In this document: positions 62,757 through 64,000 of the stretch, piece by piece | How the letters are laid out: each line of letters opens with the position of its first letter | Numbering within the stretch: the first letter of the stretch is position 1 | DNA from: Virgibacillus_O xinjiangensis | GTDB taxonomy: Bacteria; Bacillota; Bacilli; Bacillales; Amphibacillaceae | Length of the DNA: 64,000 nt | Assembly: GCF_042643145.1 (NCBI RefSeq) | Contig: NZ_JBHRSA010000057.1 | Span: forward strand, 1 to 64,000 | Direction: 5' to 3' | Notes under the pieces: generated by a model | The model's database searches: none | What the model saw: only the letters and a program-made list of their open reading frames with translations | What the model was told of the DNA's origin: nothing | Position numbers and translations under genes: made by a program

Positions 62757-63947
62757 TCAGTTCAGTTTTTTTACAATAAGCACTTTTAAATAATTGCTCT
62801 GCGGGTAGTCCCTGTTCTTCTGGAAATCTCCCGGCAGAGAGAATTCATCTAAGATTTTGTAGCGGCTGCCGCTATCGCGAAATCCTTTTTCAATGAACCC
62901 CTTGAATTTCTTCATTCCAAATGTAGCATTGTTGGTGGAGGCCACGATGATGCCATTCTTTTCTGTAACCCCCAACGCATCCTGCACCAGCCCAGGATAA
63001 TCTTTAGCCGTACTGAATGTTCGCTTCTTGGACCGAGCAAAGCTGGGCGGATCAAGAACAACCATATCAAACAGAAGGCCTTTTCTCTTGGCATATTTAA
63101 AATAGTCGAATACATCCATTACAATGATATCCTGCTGATCAAAATCAATAGCATTTGCACTGAATTGTTCAATGGTTTTCGGCTTACTGCGCCCGGCAAG
63201 GTCGACACTAGTGGTTTTTACGGCCCCTCCCAAAGCGGCTGCAACAGAAAAAGCCCCCGTATACGAAAATGTATTGAGCACATTCCTTCCAGTCGCGTAT
63301 GTATCGCGAATGGCTTTTCTAACCTCTCTTTGGTCCAGGAAAATGCCAACCATCGCCCCGTCATTCAGATCGACCGCATAGTTCATACCGTTTTCTTTAA
63401 TGAAAATCGGAAAGTCTCCGCGCTCTCCCTTGACAAAGTCATCCCCATCCACATATCTTCCCTTCGTATCAAAGCGCTTTTTCTCATAAATGGCATGGTA
63501 ATCACCAAGTTCGTCCAAGACCTGGATAACCTTGTCCTTAAAGCTGTATATTCCTTCACTGTACCAAGTAGTCAGATAATAACCATCATAATAATCAATG
63601 GTCAAACCACCGATACCGTCCCCTTCCCCATTAAAAACCCGGAAAGCAGTCGTCTCTGAATCTTGATAAAAAGAGGAGCGCTTTTGCAAGGCTTTGAGCA
63701 ATCGATCCTTAAAAAATAAATAATCGATCTTCTCGCCTTCTTTGTAGGAAAGCACCCATCCGAGACCCTTGTTCTGCTTGCCATAGTATCCTTTGGCAAT
63801 AAACCTGCGCTGACTGTCCACGAGATGAAAGACCTTCCCCTCCTCCTTCAGCTCTTCCGGGTGGAGAAGTGAGTCTTTGATGATAAGCGGGTACCCATCT
63901 CGGTATCTTTTTATATCCTTTTTCCTTACTTCCAGTTCCATCACCAT
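62757..63947 (-). CDS. RlmI-like class I SAM-dependent rRNA methyltransferase
   Basis: 396 residues: N-terminal PUA domain (about 1-70, GYPLIIKDSLLHPEELKEEGKVF), a linker with FNGEGDGIGGLTIDYY, and a Rossmann methyltransferase with GIFLDQREVRKAI, VLNTFSYTGAFSVAAALGGA (SAM loop) and FDMVVLDPPSFARSK (NPPY-equivalent DPPS). RlmI-type enzymes make m5C in 23S rRNA; the exact target in this organism is not known. ATGs at 63947 and 63941 are both possible. Confidence 0.88.
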   Translation of the reverse strand: MVMELEVRKKDIKRYRDGYPLIIKDSLLHPEELKEEGKVFHLVDSQRRFIAKGYYGKQNKGLGWVLSYKEGEKIDYLFFKDRLLKALQKRSSFYQDSETTAFRVFNGEGDGIGGLTIDYYDGYYLTTWYSEGIYSFKDKVIQVLDELGDYHAIYEKKRFDTKGRYVDGDDFVKGERGDFPIFIKENGMNYAVDLNDGAMVGIFLDQREVRKAIRDTYATGRNVLNTFSYTGAFSVAAALGGAVKTTSVDLAGRSKPKTIEQFSANAIDFDQQDIIVMDVFDYFKYAKRKGLLFDMVVLDPPSFARSKKRTFSTAKDYPGLVQDALGVTEKNGIIVASTNNATFGMKKFKGFIEKGFRDSGSRYKILDEFSLPGDFQKNRDYPQSNYLKVLIVKKLN

Positions 63948-64000
63948 TGTCTATAATCCATCCCATCACGTTTTGCAACCATTATCGCATGTTCCCACAA

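Noticed and set aside
63709..63978. An 89-residue open frame at the right end
   Set aside because: It lies inside the rRNA methyltransferase gene in another frame, with no ribosome site and atypical composition.

Overview
The window looks like chromosome from a spore-forming, salt-tolerant member of the Bacillaceae (Halobacillus/Virgibacillus type). The evidence is AGGAGG-type ribosome binding sites throughout, T-box and TPP riboswitches with intrinsic terminators, a CcpA-like cre site, CotF-, YfhD-, YueI- and RsbR-type proteins, and two BCCT (betaine/choline-type) transporter loci. Nothing resembling a prophage, insertion sequence or CRISPR array was seen. This is housekeeping DNA with mostly short operons.

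Layout. 1-9.4 kb: single genes for a DsbA-like oxidoreductase, a DUF2188 protein, type 2 isopentenyl-diphosphate isomerase, an HD hydrolase, an acetyltransferase, a rhodanese-tag pair, peptidase T, an MFS exporter and a VanY-type lipoprotein. 9.6-18 kb: a membrane protein that looks like an inactive M50 protease, an HD protein, the fruR-fruK-fruA operon behind a clear promoter, a DUF2269 protein, a fructosamine-kinase-like protein, a phosphatase and a PTS EIIC-like membrane protein. 18-20.4 kb: nitroreductase, ddl and a SHOCT protein. 20.5-27.6 kb: a complete trpEGDCFBA operon behind two consecutive tryptophan T-box leaders. 27.6-29.7 kb: a TPP riboswitch with a readable antiterminator/terminator switch, placed directly in front of lipM-lipA.

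29.7-38.8 kb: an M20 amidohydrolase with its YfcC-type transporter, a thioredoxin-like protein, a YtrA-type GntR/ABC-transporter operon with repeated operators, exoA and an MBL-fold hydrolase. 38.9-44 kb: a spore coat protein, several small proteins, an AIM24 protein, YueI, a broken BCCT transporter gene and a PfpI-type protein. 44-48 kb: acetoacetyl-CoA synthetase, panF with its YhdT partner, and one tRNA-Ala(GGC). 48.4-51.3 kb: a second TPP riboswitch in front of the thiamine salvage operon thiW-thiD-thiM-thiE. 51.4-57 kb: a Gly/Pro-rich protein, an intact BCCT transporter, an RsbR paralogue, a YisP-like prenyl-transfer enzyme next to a broken membrane-protein gene, and DUF3900. 57-64 kb: hom-thrC-thrB, a CYP152 fatty-acid peroxygenase, ung and an RlmI-like rRNA methyltransferase.

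Main point of interest: the usual TPP-controlled thiamine salvage operon is present, but a second well-formed TPP riboswitch controls octanoyltransferase and lipoyl synthase. That would tie lipoate supply to thiamine pyrophosphate, and both are cofactors of the same 2-oxoacid dehydrogenase complexes. Other points are the tandem Trp T-boxes with different antiterminator bulge bases, the HExxH-less M50-like protein, and two decayed membrane-protein genes. All calls come from reading the sequence by eye, without database searches.
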